Notes: generated by a model not told the origin, from the sequence alone. A DNA stretch of 46,020 nucleotides from Candidatus Hydrogenedentota bacterium (GCA_016215105.1 JACRLJ010000035.1:11259-57278); one strand, 5' to 3'; shown: positions 8,069 to 16,569, counted from the stretch's first letter. Made by a program: numbers and translations.

Positions 8069-9844
8069 ATGATCAGACGGCGACATATTCTAGCCCTGAG
8101 CATCGCCGTATCCCTGTGCCTTCACGGGACCCTACTCGCGGTGTCGCCCCGGATCGGGCTCATGGCCGCTCCGTCGCGCGTCTCTCCGGCAAAGAGCAGT
8201 TTTCGCGTCCAATTGCGCGACGACATCCCGATAAAGCTGGAAGCGCCTGGGCCTGCGGCAAAGAAGGGCAGCGGCTCGCCAGACCTGCTCACGTCGCGCC
8301 CGGAGTCGATATTGGACTTGCTCAAGCGCGAGACGGAACGATTGAAGCCGTCGAAATCCATGGTAGCGCAGCCGGGCGACGCCTCGCATGTGGTTGAACG
8401 CGCCGTGGCGGAGCCGGTACACCGCGAGCACGAACTCCAGCCCGAACCGTCGGTGAGCCAGGGCGTAGACGCGCAGATTATCGCGATATCCGAGGATGCC
8501 GCGCGCAAGGACATCGCGGCCCCTCGGCGTTTGGTGTCGCCTGTATCAACCCGAATACTCGCGGAAAACGAAACGCCCGTGATGACAGGCGGCGCGCAAC
8601 CGCTGCGTCAGGAAGTCCTGTCTATCCCTCCGCTGTGGGCGGACTCCGGGGCAACTAACGCGGATGAAGCGATGGATGTCTCAGAGCCGCCGCCATTGGT
8701 CGAGAAGCCTGCTCCGGAGTTGGAACCAATTCCGCCGACTGTTACCGCCCCGTTGGATGAGATCGCGATCGCGCCAAGCCCGGCCTTCGAAGAGGTACAG
8801 AAGGATCGTAACTACGAGTTCATGGATGATCTGCTATCCATAACGTTGGATACGTACAAGCCCTCGGGTGAGAAAGAGGCCTTCTTCCGCATCCGGATTC
8901 AGCCCAAACAAGACGGCAAAATCGAGATCCTGCCCAAAGACGTAACCTTCGTTATCGACGCATCGAGCAGCATCATCCAACGCAAGCTGGACATGACGGC
9001 GGGGGGGGTAAAGGACGCCATCAAGACGTTGCGTCCGGAGGACCGCTTCAACGTCGTGGTGTTTCGGGACACGGCCACGCTATTCCAGCCGGCCCCAGCG
9101 TTCGCGACACGCGAAAACAAGACTGCGGCGGAGGCATTTGTAACCGGCCTGAAGTCCTATGGGGAAACCGACGTATTCAAAGCACTCAGCGCGGTGCTTC
9201 AGGAGCCGACCCGGCCCGGCATCCCGGACATCGTGTTGTTGATAACAGACGGGCGGCCGACTGCCGGTATGAAAGACGGACGAACCATCATCAACACCCT
9301 TACGGAACAGAATGCGGGAGGTCACGCGATCTTTGCTTTCGGCGGCGGACCCACGGTCAACCGCTACTTGCTTGATCTATTGGCGTACCGGAATAGAGGC
9401 GAATCCGAGGCCGCGCAAAAGATCGAAAGCATGAACCGCGACCTCGTAAAGCTTTTCTCGAGTACGAGCGATCCGATTCTATCGGAATGCGCGGCTAGTT
9501 TTGCCGGCATCGGCGCGCGATCAAAGGAAATCTACCCGCGGGAAATCCCAGACTTTTACAGCGGCCGGGCGGTGACCCTGTACGGACGCTTTGATCCGTC
9601 AAAGGACAAGGAGTTCTCGGTGCGCCTGTCAGGGCTGGCGGGACCGCGCAAGAAGGAAGTGATTTTTCGGGCGGATCTCAAGAAGGCCGGCGCGGCCGAC
9701 CTGGAGTTGGCGCGGAATTGGGCGTTCAACAAGATCTACTTTCTGATCGGCGAAATGTGCCGCGTGGGGGAGAAGCCCGAACTGCTGAACGAATTACGCG
9801 AGTTGAGCCGGAAGTACAAGATCAAGACGAGCTATGACGGTTAG
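8069..9844 (+). CDS. TonB-like membrane-anchored VWA protein (candidate ExbBD-driven transducer)
   Basis: 591 residues. Basic residues (MIRRR) precede one membrane helix, IAVSLCLHGTLLAV, in which S15 and H19 reproduce the SxxxH pattern of the TonB anchor (E. coli S16/H20), the part of TonB that couples to ExbBD. Residues about 40-245 are a low-complexity spacer, Pro/Glu-rich at 205-240, comparable to TonB's periplasmic rod. Residues about 290-465 are a von Willebrand A domain with a full MIDAS: D297-x-S299-x-S301, T367 and D394 (LLITDG). A beta-rich tail (490-591) resembles C-termini of inter-alpha-trypsin-inhibitor-like VWA proteins. No TonB C-terminal domain is present. The ribosome site TAGGAG overlaps the TPR stop. 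Alternative: a Bat-type VWA protein, but those lack this anchor signature. Confidence 0.85.
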   Translation: MIRRRHILALSIAVSLCLHGTLLAVSPRIGLMAAPSRVSPAKSSFRVQLRDDIPIKLEAPGPAAKKGSGSPDLLTSRPESILDLLKRETERLKPSKSMVAQPGDASHVVERAVAEPVHREHELQPEPSVSQGVDAQIIAISEDAARKDIAAPRRLVSPVSTRILAENETPVMTGGAQPLRQEVLSIPPLWADSGATNADEAMDVSEPPPLVEKPAPELEPIPPTVTAPLDEIAIAPSPAFEEVQKDRNYEFMDDLLSITLDTYKPSGEKEAFFRIRIQPKQDGKIEILPKDVTFVIDASSSIIQRKLDMTAGGVKDAIKTLRPEDRFNVVVFRDTATLFQPAPAFATRENKTAAEAFVTGLKSYGETDVFKALSAVLQEPTRPGIPDIVLLITDGRPTAGMKDGRTIINTLTEQNAGGHAIFAFGGGPTVNRYLLDLLAYRNRGESEAAQKIESMNRDLVKLFSSTSDPILSECAASFAGIGARSKEIYPREIPDFYSGRAVTLYGRFDPSKDKEFSVRLSGLAGPRKKEVIFRADLKKAGAADLELARNWAFNKIYFLIGEMCRVGEKPELLNELRELSRKYKIKTSYDG

Positions 9845-11519
9845 GACAGCGCCCGTGCTGACAGTTGCAGACTGGCTCCAACGTCTCGATGGCCAGGATA
9901 CGGAAACCCGCAAGTCGTTGGCGCGTATGTACGGCGCAAACCAGTCCGTCGTTCAAGACCGTGTCCGGCTGACGCGTCTTGTCCTCACGCGATTTGGCGA
10001 GCGCTTCGGCGATGCTCCCGTGAGGGTGTTCCGGTCGCCGGGCCGCATAAACCTGCGCGGCATGCACGTGGATACGCACGGCGGATATATTAATCTGATG
10101 ACCCACCAACGCGAGGTCGTAATCGCCGCGGCGCCTTCCGAATATGACGAAGTGCGCATCGCCAATTGCGACGATTCATTTTCCGAAGTAACGTTCCGTA
10201 TCGGAGAATTCTCATCGCACACGGCATTTTCCGGAGAGTGGAACTCGTTCATCTTGAGCCCGGACGTTCACAATGCCGTTTGGACGCGTCGCGGACATTG
10301 GGGCAACTATCTTCAAGGCTGCGTATTAAGCGCACAACACCGTTTCCGTGATACACCCCTCCGCGGGATGCGGGCGGTGGTGGGCAGCGATCTGCCTCGA
10401 GGCGCCGCGTTGAGTTCATCCGCCGCGTTGTCGGTCGCGTTGCTGAAGGCAGTTCTCGGCCTCAACACAAGAACCCTATCAACGGACGAGGCAATTCTTG
10501 CGGTTCGGGATGCGGAATGGTACGCGGGATCTCGTATCGGTGTGAGCGATCAGGCGGCCATGCTCTTGGGGGGCAAGGACACGCTGGTAAACACGGCGTT
10601 ACTTGCCAGCCGTCTGGACACATCGTCCGCGCGGCGTATTCCGTTTCCCGACGCACTGCGCATACTGGTGGTCAATTCGTACACCGAGCGCAGTCTGAGC
10701 GGCGCCCAACTCGTGGAATACACCCGCAACCGTTTCGCGTATTCGCTGGCTCTGGACATTCTCCGCCAAGAGATGCGCGCCGATGGCCTTTCCGGAGATG
10801 CGGTCAGCGAAATGGACTGCCTGGCCGCCATCACCGCGGATGCGTTCGCGAGCCATGGCGGCGTGAGCGTTCTGTACCGCTTACTACGCCGCGTGCCACT
10901 TCACGCATCACTTTCCGAACTCAAACGGCGATACGATCTGCCCGCGTTCGACACGGCTTACGCAGATTTCTTTGGGACTGTTCCCGTCGAATCGCGACCC
11001 GAGGAAATCGATCTTCGGGGTCCGCTCATGTTCGGAATCGCAGAATCAGAACGTGCGCGGCTGTTTCCCGAGGCATTGGAACAACGCGACTTTGTGCGCG
11101 CGGGCCGTTTGATGTCGACGGGCCACAACGGGGATCGGCGAATCACGGGGGCCGGCCAGCCGTATCGCTACGATGTGAGTGACGCGGCGATGGAGCATCT
11201 CGCGGCGGAAGGCGCGCCCATCGAATGGTGTCCCGGGGTGTACGGCGCCAGCAGCCCGGTCTTGGACACGCTGGTGGATGAGGCGTTGGAAGCGGGCGCG
11301 CTGGGGGCGTGCCTGACCGGCGCGGGCATTGCAGGCGCCGTGCTTGCCCTGTGTCACGCGGAGGACGCCGAGGGCGTGGCAGAAGCGATTCGCGCGCGTA
11401 TGGCTCGGCCGGATTACGCGAAGCTCACCAATAGGGAAGCGCCCTTGACCGAGGCCGAGCTTTCCGGCGCGGTCGTGGTGAATTACGCTACGGCGGGAGC
11501 GGGGGAATTGGTACTATAG
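9834..11519 (+). CDS. GHMP sugar kinase, galactokinase-like with altered sugar-binding loop
   Basis: 561 residues, longer than GalK (about 380-400). GHMP motifs are all visible: the substrate loop SPGRINLRGMHVD (68-80), the ATP-binding LPRGAALSSSAALS (187-200), the catalytic-base region GVSDQ (D239), and the C-terminal glycine motif CLTGAGIAGAV. In GalK the loop reads GEHTD, where the Glu contacts the galactose 6-OH; here it is GMHVD, so the glutamate is methionine (M77). The C6 group is probably different, for example a carboxylate (galacturonate/glucuronate) or an N-acetyl sugar; this is inference. A segment of about 110 residues (290-400) is inserted before the last domain. The start overlaps the VWA stop by 11 nt, indicating co-translation. 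The PL22-like gene next door supports a uronate substrate. Confidence 0.8.
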   Translation: MTVRTAPVLTVADWLQRLDGQDTETRKSLARMYGANQSVVQDRVRLTRLVLTRFGERFGDAPVRVFRSPGRINLRGMHVDTHGGYINLMTHQREVVIAAAPSEYDEVRIANCDDSFSEVTFRIGEFSSHTAFSGEWNSFILSPDVHNAVWTRRGHWGNYLQGCVLSAQHRFRDTPLRGMRAVVGSDLPRGAALSSSAALSVALLKAVLGLNTRTLSTDEAILAVRDAEWYAGSRIGVSDQAAMLLGGKDTLVNTALLASRLDTSSARRIPFPDALRILVVNSYTERSLSGAQLVEYTRNRFAYSLALDILRQEMRADGLSGDAVSEMDCLAAITADAFASHGGVSVLYRLLRRVPLHASLSELKRRYDLPAFDTAYADFFGTVPVESRPEEIDLRGPLMFGIAESERARLFPEALEQRDFVRAGRLMSTGHNGDRRITGAGQPYRYDVSDAAMEHLAAEGAPIEWCPGVYGASSPVLDTLVDEALEAGALGACLTGAGIAGAVLALCHAEDAEGVAEAIRARMARPDYAKLTNREAPLTEAELSGAVVVNYATAGAGELVL

Positions 11520-11556
11520 ACGGACTCGTGGCCTGAACTATGGAGCGGGACCTCGT

Positions 11557-12726
11557 ATGAACATGAAGTCACTTTCTCGCCGCGCATTTCTCCGCGTTTC
11601 CGTTTTCGGGGGGGCCATGGCGGCGGGAAGACGAACCTACGCGCGGCACGCGCAAGGAGATCAACACGCCATGTCTTGGGAGTTTGCATCATACCGCGAC
11701 GACGTTACCGGGGCGCGCATCCAAATGCTGACGCAAGGGCCGTCGCGGGATTCCATCGTCTATCAAACCCACCCCATGTGGACTCCGGGAATGGACTACT
11801 TAATGTTCATGTCGGATAGGACGGGGTCCGCAATCTGGCCGCACGCGGTCGAGATGAAGACCGGGACAGTTCGGTGTCTGGTGGACCGGGAATGCAAGGA
11901 CTACGTGTTGGCGCGCAAAGACGACCGCCTATATTTCTTGAGCGGCCGGGACGTGATGGTCGCGGCGGTACGTGAAACGTTCCGGTCGGGTCCACAAGCC
12001 AAGAAGACGGCGGCCTTGCCGGATTGGATCGTTCAAACCGAAGGCGGCTTCTCGCTCGACGCCAAGGAGAAAGTGCTTTACGCAGGCGCAGTGTTGCAGA
12101 AGGACACGAAATGGGCATTGACGGCCCTGGACCTCGCGACCGGACAGGGGCGCAGAGTGATTGAATTGGACTTTCGCACTGGTCACGTGCAGGCCAACCG
12201 GATTACGAGCGGCGTGATCATGTTTTGCCACGAGACTGGCGGCGATGCGCCGCAACGCATGTGGGTGGTGAACGCGGACGGCTCTGGCTTGAAACCGTTC
12301 TACAAGGAGACCTATGGCGAGTGGGTGACCCACGAAGTGTGGTGGGGCGCGGACCGGGCGATATTCACGGTGTGGCCCTATGACGAGGAGCGCACACGGA
12401 AACCGCACGGAATCATCAGCGCGGATCTCGCCACGGGAGCGCCGAAGATTCACACCCAGTATAAGGCGTGGCACACGCACGGCAGTCCGGATTTGCGCTG
12501 GGCGGTCGGTGACGATTTCGACCGCAATCTATGGTTGGTGAAGGCCGCAACGAATGAAAGGCGGCTGCTGACACAGGGCCATCTTGGAAAGGGTTTCGAC
12601 ACGCATCCGCACGCGTCGTTCACACTGGACAACAAGGCCGTGGTGTTCAGTTCGAGCAAGAATGGCTCCGAGGACATCTTCTTGGTGGAACTCCCGGAGT
12701 GGGAGAGTCTGCCGAAGCCGGCGTGA
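11557..12726 (+). CDS. Tat-exported seven-bladed propeller, PL22 oligogalacturonate lyase-like
   Basis: 389 residues. The N-terminus SRRAFLRVSVFGG is a twin-arginine signal. The mature part is a WD40/TolB-like beta-propeller. It carries oligogalacturonate lyase features: TGHVQANR, then FCHETGGDAPQRMWVVN, then EWVTHEVWW, then AWHTHGSPD. In PL22 enzymes such histidines hold the catalytic metal and the sugar acid. PL22 enzymes split unsaturated di- and trigalacturonides by beta-elimination, normally in the cytosol; export of this one is unusual and suggests action on oligomers in the periplasm. It lies 37 nt after the GHMP kinase. Many uncharacterised propellers share the fold, so exact substrate is uncertain. 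Confidence 0.72.
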   Translation: MNMKSLSRRAFLRVSVFGGAMAAGRRTYARHAQGDQHAMSWEFASYRDDVTGARIQMLTQGPSRDSIVYQTHPMWTPGMDYLMFMSDRTGSAIWPHAVEMKTGTVRCLVDRECKDYVLARKDDRLYFLSGRDVMVAAVRETFRSGPQAKKTAALPDWIVQTEGGFSLDAKEKVLYAGAVLQKDTKWALTALDLATGQGRRVIELDFRTGHVQANRITSGVIMFCHETGGDAPQRMWVVNADGSGLKPFYKETYGEWVTHEVWWGADRAIFTVWPYDEERTRKPHGIISADLATGAPKIHTQYKAWHTHGSPDLRWAVGDDFDRNLWLVKAATNERRLLTQGHLGKGFDTHPHASFTLDNKAVVFSSSKNGSEDIFLVELPEWESLPKPA

Positions 12727-12776
12727 TCGACCTATCGTTTCCAGAATCTCTGAGAGAAGGACGGAACTCATCTACT

Positions 12777-13502
12777 ATGGAATATCCTTATTTGCTTCTG
12801 GACGCGGGAGGCACGCTGCTTTTCCCGGATCAGGACTTGTTGGCGCGGACCGTGGCCGCGGAAGGAAGTGTACTGGAGCCTGAGCGTGTCTACGAAGCGC
12901 ATTTCCGCCTTTTGCACCAATACGACACCCAGGTCCGCGACACGTCCGGGGTTATATCGGTCTCGTTGCGCGATTTCTTCAGGGACATGCTGGTCCGCGC
13001 CGGCGCAGCGAACGGGGTTGCGGAACGCGCGGTGGACAAACTCGTGGCGCGGCACGAGGAGACCAGTCTGTGGACTTACACAAAGCCGTGGGTCGCAGAG
13101 ACACTGGCAGCGTTGAAGCGCGACGGGATACGGATGTCGGTCATTTCGAACTCCGACGGGCGTGTGCGAAGGCAGCTTGACGCGTGTGGCGTTACGCCGT
13201 ATCTCGAGGCAGTGTTCGACAGCGGCATCGTAGGCATCGAGAAGCCCGACCCTGGATTGTTCCTACACGCGATGAGCGAACTGGGTATCACGCCGAACGA
13301 AGCCGTCTACGTGGGCGACAACTATCATATCGATGTGGTCGGCGCTAACCGGGCCGGCATCGGCGCGGTACATCTTGACCCGCTGGCATGCTACGGCGAC
13401 TGGCCTGGCCTCCACTTGCGCGACATCCGGGCCTTGCCGGAGTGGATAGCCGAGGTGCGAAGCGACCCAACGCGTTTCGATCTGTTCCCTGCCGGCGGGT
13501 AA
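12777..13502 (+). CDS. HAD-family hydrolase with DAGGT motif
   Basis: 241 residues, the size of cap-type phosphatases. Motif I is LLLDAGGTLLF; the usual DxD is D-A-G, so the nucleophile Asp is kept but the second (acid/base) Asp is Gly. Motif II is VISNSDG, motif III the Lys in GIEKPDP, and motif IV VYVGDNYHIDVVGA. This variant is common in HDHD3-like HADs, whose activity is often weak or unknown. ATG 12777 gives a family-like N-terminus (EYPYLLLDAGGTLL); a start at 12699 would lie inside the previous gene and add a non-homologous leader. Its position in a sugar cluster suggests dephosphorylation of a sugar phosphate, perhaps the product of the GHMP kinase, but this is only context. Confidence 0.82.
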   Translation: MEYPYLLLDAGGTLLFPDQDLLARTVAAEGSVLEPERVYEAHFRLLHQYDTQVRDTSGVISVSLRDFFRDMLVRAGAANGVAERAVDKLVARHEETSLWTYTKPWVAETLAALKRDGIRMSVISNSDGRVRRQLDACGVTPYLEAVFDSGIVGIEKPDPGLFLHAMSELGITPNEAVYVGDNYHIDVVGANRAGIGAVHLDPLACYGDWPGLHLRDIRALPEWIAEVRSDPTRFDLFPAGG

Positions 13503-13560
13503 TAGGGACAAGCACGGGAACCGTTCGTCGTGGTGGCAATGCGAGGAGAAGAACTGGCGC

Positions 13561-14874
13561 ATGGATAGACTCCTGGGACGGCGAACTTTTCTGAGAACCG
13601 GCGCAACCATGACAGCGGCGCTCGCGATTGGCGCAGACTCGACGAAAGGAGACACTCCTGTGAAGACGGTTCGCGTGGGCATGGTTGGCGTCGGGTCACG
13701 GGGCGCGAGCCTGACAAACACGCTGCTGCAGATTCCCGGCGTGGAAGTGACCGCCGTGTGCGATATTCGCGAGGAGCACGCCAAGGCCGCGCAGGACTTG
13801 GTGGAAAAGTCCAGCGGAAGACGCCCCGCGAGTTATACCAAGGGGGAGCGCGATTTCGAAAACCTGTGCCACCGCGATGACCTCGACGCCGTGATTACCG
13901 CGACACCATGGGAGTGGCATACGCCGGTAATGCTGTGCGCGATGCGCGCGGGAAAGTACGGCGGCACGGAGGTGCCCGCCGGGCTTACGGTGCAAGAGTG
14001 CTGGGACCTGGTGAAGACTTCGGAAGAGACTGGCGTGCCGTGCATGATGCTGGAAAACGTGAACTACTTTCAGAACGTCTTGACGGTGCTACGAATGGTG
14101 CGCGAGGGGCTCTTCGGTGAGATGCTGCATTGCGAGGCGGGGTATCAGCACGACGTGCGCTTCGTACACATCTCCGATCAGGGCGAGTTGCTGTGGCGCG
14201 GCGTGCATGCGGCGGCGAAGAATGGCAATCTGTATCCTACTCATCCGATCGGGCCGATTGCGTGGTGGATGAATATCAATCGCGGAGATCGCTTCACGTA
14301 CCTGACGAGCATGAGCGCGCCCGCGCGCGGACTGAAAGCCTACGCGGCGGCCAAGTTTGGCGCGGATCACCCCCTGGCCAGGAAGGACTATGCGCTGGGC
14401 GATATCAATACCACTCTGATTAAGACGGAACTGGGGAAGACTGTCACCCTGTATTACGACTCGTGTACGCCGCGGCCCTACGACCTGATCTTCCGCGCGC
14501 AGGGCACGAAGGGAATTTACATGGGTACGCTGGACAAGGTGTTTCTCGAGGGGGTCTCGCCCGAGCACGAGCAGTACGAGCCCTTTGCGCCGTACCAGGA
14601 GAAGTATGCGCATCCCCTATGGAAGGATCTTGAAACCGAGGCCAAGAAGAATGGAGGGCATGGCGGTTGCGACTACATCGTGATATATGAGTTCATCAAG
14701 GCGGTTCGTAACCGGACGCAGACTCCCCAAGACATGTACGACGCGGCGACGTGGAGCGTCATCGTACCCTTGACGATTGAATCGGTTGCGAAGCAGAGCG
14801 CCCCGGTTGAGTTCCCCGATTTCACGCGGGGAAAATGGAAGACCAATCCACCCGTGAGCGTCACCGGCGCGTGA
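13561..14874 (+). CDS. Tat-exported Gfo/Idh/MocA oxidoreductase of the GH109 type
   Basis: 437 residues with a twin-arginine leader (GRRTFLRTGATMTAALA), a Rossmann nucleotide site VGMVGVGSRG (about 39-48) and the GH109 hallmarks EVPAG, MMLENVNYF, AGYQHDVRF, THPIGPIAWW and NRGDRF. GH109 enzymes such as the A-zyme remove alpha-N-acetylgalactosamine by an NAD-dependent oxidation-elimination-reduction route. NAD is tightly bound and the Tat pathway exports folded protein, which fits the signal seen. Related Tat-borne members act on other glycosides, so GalNAc is not certain. A GAGGAG ribosome site lies about 15 nt upstream. It ends the sugar cluster; the next gene is convergent. Confidence 0.85.
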   Translation: MDRLLGRRTFLRTGATMTAALAIGADSTKGDTPVKTVRVGMVGVGSRGASLTNTLLQIPGVEVTAVCDIREEHAKAAQDLVEKSSGRRPASYTKGERDFENLCHRDDLDAVITATPWEWHTPVMLCAMRAGKYGGTEVPAGLTVQECWDLVKTSEETGVPCMMLENVNYFQNVLTVLRMVREGLFGEMLHCEAGYQHDVRFVHISDQGELLWRGVHAAAKNGNLYPTHPIGPIAWWMNINRGDRFTYLTSMSAPARGLKAYAAAKFGADHPLARKDYALGDINTTLIKTELGKTVTLYYDSCTPRPYDLIFRAQGTKGIYMGTLDKVFLEGVSPEHEQYEPFAPYQEKYAHPLWKDLETEAKKNGGHGGCDYIVIYEFIKAVRNRTQTPQDMYDAATWSVIVPLTIESVAKQSAPVEFPDFTRGKWKTNPPVSVTGA

Positions 14875-14890
14875 GGTCGCGCATATACAC

Positions 14891-14927
14891 AAAAAGCCAT
14901 GGCTCGGCATTAACCGGGCTCATGGCT
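14891..14927 (-). terminator. Intrinsic terminator of the RRM gene
   Basis: On the minus strand, AGCCATG pairs with CATGGCT, with further GC pairing inside (one bulge and one mismatch), followed directly by TTTTTG. It lies 31 nt past the stop of the RRM gene. Confidence 0.75.
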
Positions 14928-14957
14928 GAAACGTGTTGATATTCCTTTGGGCTGGAG

Positions 14958-15293
14958 CTAGTAGCGCGAGCGGTATCCGCCGCCGCCACCACCGCCACCG
15001 CCGTAGCTGCGACCACCGCCACCACCACCGCGAGGACGGTCGCCGCCTTCTTCTTTCGGACGGGCTTCGTTAACCTTCACCGCGCGCCCCTTGATATCCG
15101 TATTGTTGATGCCGTCAATTGCGGCCTGACCTTCAGCGGCATTCGGCATTTCCACAAACCCAAACCCCTTGGAGCGGCCCGTGGCCTTGTCCATGATGAT
15201 GCGGGCGGAGTCCACCTTGCCGAACGCGCCAAACGCCTGAGTCAAGTCGTCTTCGGTCGCGCCGTACGCCAAATTGCCCACATAGATATTCAT
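14958..15293 (-). CDS. Single-RRM RNA-binding protein with Gly-rich tail
   Basis: 111 residues. The RRM has RNP2 (IYVGNLAYGAT, residues 3-13) and RNP1 (SKGFGFVEM, about 41-49), the aromatic residues that stack on RNA. The tail (about 82-111) is mainly Gly with Arg, Ser and Tyr, as in cyanobacterial Rbp and plant glycine-rich proteins. Such proteins act as RNA chaperones and are often cold-induced. A strong AAGGAG (minus strand, about 15300-15305) precedes ATG 15293. It is transcribed alone, from the promoter at 15474-15502, with a leader of about 170 nt, and ends in the hairpin at 14891-14927. Confidence 0.93.
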   Translation of the reverse strand: MNIYVGNLAYGATEDDLTQAFGAFGKVDSARIIMDKATGRSKGFGFVEMPNAAEGQAAIDGINNTDIKGRAVKVNEARPKEEGGDRPRGGGGGGRSYGGGGGGGGGYRSRY

Positions 15294-15473
15294 TTCGTCT
15301 CCTTTGCATACTGTGTGCCCAGTGCACGGAAATATGGTTCGAGACCTTCGAGAAGCGAACGGGTACCGAGGGAGCTGATGTAGGGGGGATACGTCAGGCG
15401 GGATTCTTGGTAGACGTCGTTTTCAAATAGTCCGGAACGCGAGCGCTCACGTGAACGCCATTCTCCGTTTGGG

Positions 15474-15502
15474 TTTATAACACAACGATCTGCGAAAAAC
15501 AA
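15474..15502 (-). promoter_or_regulatory. Sigma-70-like promoter of the RRM gene with long leader
   Basis: On the minus strand, TTGTTT (15502-15497) and TATAAA (15479-15474) are separated by exactly 17 nt. The predicted transcript starts near 15467, giving a leader of about 170 nt before the start codon, a length reminiscent of cold-shock mRNAs such as cspA. The rest of the 313-bp gap up to 15606 shows no further recognisable element. Confidence 0.65.
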
Positions 15503-15606
15503 GTGTTTTCTTTCCGGCGGAGCAGGGGTCTTGACGAGGCGCCGCGGGTATGTCAGAGTAGCTGATATCGCGAATTCGCTATCATCGCACGGAGACAAGT
15601 GACGCC

Positions 15607-16569
15607 ATGATAATCGGGTTCAACTTCACCAGGGGCAGGCGGATCGCGGAGTTTGATTGCATTGGATGGAGCCTTTCGCGGAAGGATTCCACCTGCGTCG
15701 AATTCCGCCCCGGCGCCGGCTGCGTCGCCAATCGACTTGGGTTAACCCTCATGTCGCTCGTATTTAGCGTCCCGATTTTCCTCGCGTTGCCGCCGCTGGG
15801 ACAGGGCATCCCAGAGTTAGTCCCGGGATGGCGATCCCGCGAGGAATTGGCGCTCTCCGTGATTGGCTATACGATTCTTCTGTGCGGGATTCTTGCCCCG
15901 TTGAGCGCGATCTGGAATCGAACGCAGGTCCGCGTTGACGCCGGCGGTACGCTCTCCGTGAGCACGTTCTTCCTGTGGCCGCGCACTCGGTCCTGGCGCC
16001 TGACGGCTTTCGGCGGCATAGCCTATGGAACCCGCATGCGCGTGATACACCCCCGCCGTTCGAGACCGAGGACATCGTGGCAGTGGTTTGTGCGTCTGAA
16101 TCCAGCGCCGATGGACAACGAAGGCCCATCGCCATCGTTCGTCGAATTCCGGGTCCACTCGCAGACAGACCCGCCCGAGGACGACCGCCGGCCCCCCGAG
16201 ACCGTGCAAGCGCTTACCGCCTGGCTCCAACACGCCACCGGCTTGCCGGCATCCGGCCCCGAGCGTCTGGGAAGGCAAACGGGCGTGATCCGGTCTCGTT
16301 ATGTGACGCGTACCGAGTCCGTCATTACGAACAACGTGTTCACTTCGTACGAGGAATTGCCGGAGGACCTGCGCGCGGAGGTGGATCGGCTGCGCGCCGA
16401 AGCGCGGGAGAAGGGCGTCCCTGACGATCAACCCATCGTGCGCAGGGTGAATAGATTCACCATTCGAAGCGGACTAGGCCCCGCCAAGACCTACAACTCT
16501 TTGGAAGAGATGCCACCGGATGTCCGCGTGCTCTATGAGCGCATGCGCCAAAACTCGCCGGAGGAATAA
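15607..16569 (+). CDS. Membrane protein of unknown function with two C-terminal EE-(L/M)-P motifs
   Basis: 320 residues, not assigned to a named family. Two hydrophobic helices (about 45-65 and 82-103) are followed by a beta-rich stretch (about 105-210) that could be a PH-like membrane-associated domain. The C-terminus contains two similar units: FTSYEELPEDLRAEVDRL (about 239-256) and YNSLEEMPPDVRVLYERM (about 297-314), sharing Y-x-S-x-E-E-x-P-x-D-x-R. This motif occurs near the ends of other uncharacterised bacterial proteins. ATG 15607 follows GGAGACAAGTGACGCC, a plausible ribosome site. The stop codon abuts the 3' end of the convergent tRNA gene with no gap. Confidence 0.7.
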   Translation: MIIGFNFTRGRRIAEFDCIGWSLSRKDSTCVEFRPGAGCVANRLGLTLMSLVFSVPIFLALPPLGQGIPELVPGWRSREELALSVIGYTILLCGILAPLSAIWNRTQVRVDAGGTLSVSTFFLWPRTRSWRLTAFGGIAYGTRMRVIHPRRSRPRTSWQWFVRLNPAPMDNEGPSPSFVEFRVHSQTDPPEDDRRPPETVQALTAWLQHATGLPASGPERLGRQTGVIRSRYVTRTESVITNNVFTSYEELPEDLRAEVDRLRAEAREKGVPDDQPIVRRVNRFTIRSGLGPAKTYNSLEEMPPDVRVLYERMRQNSPEE

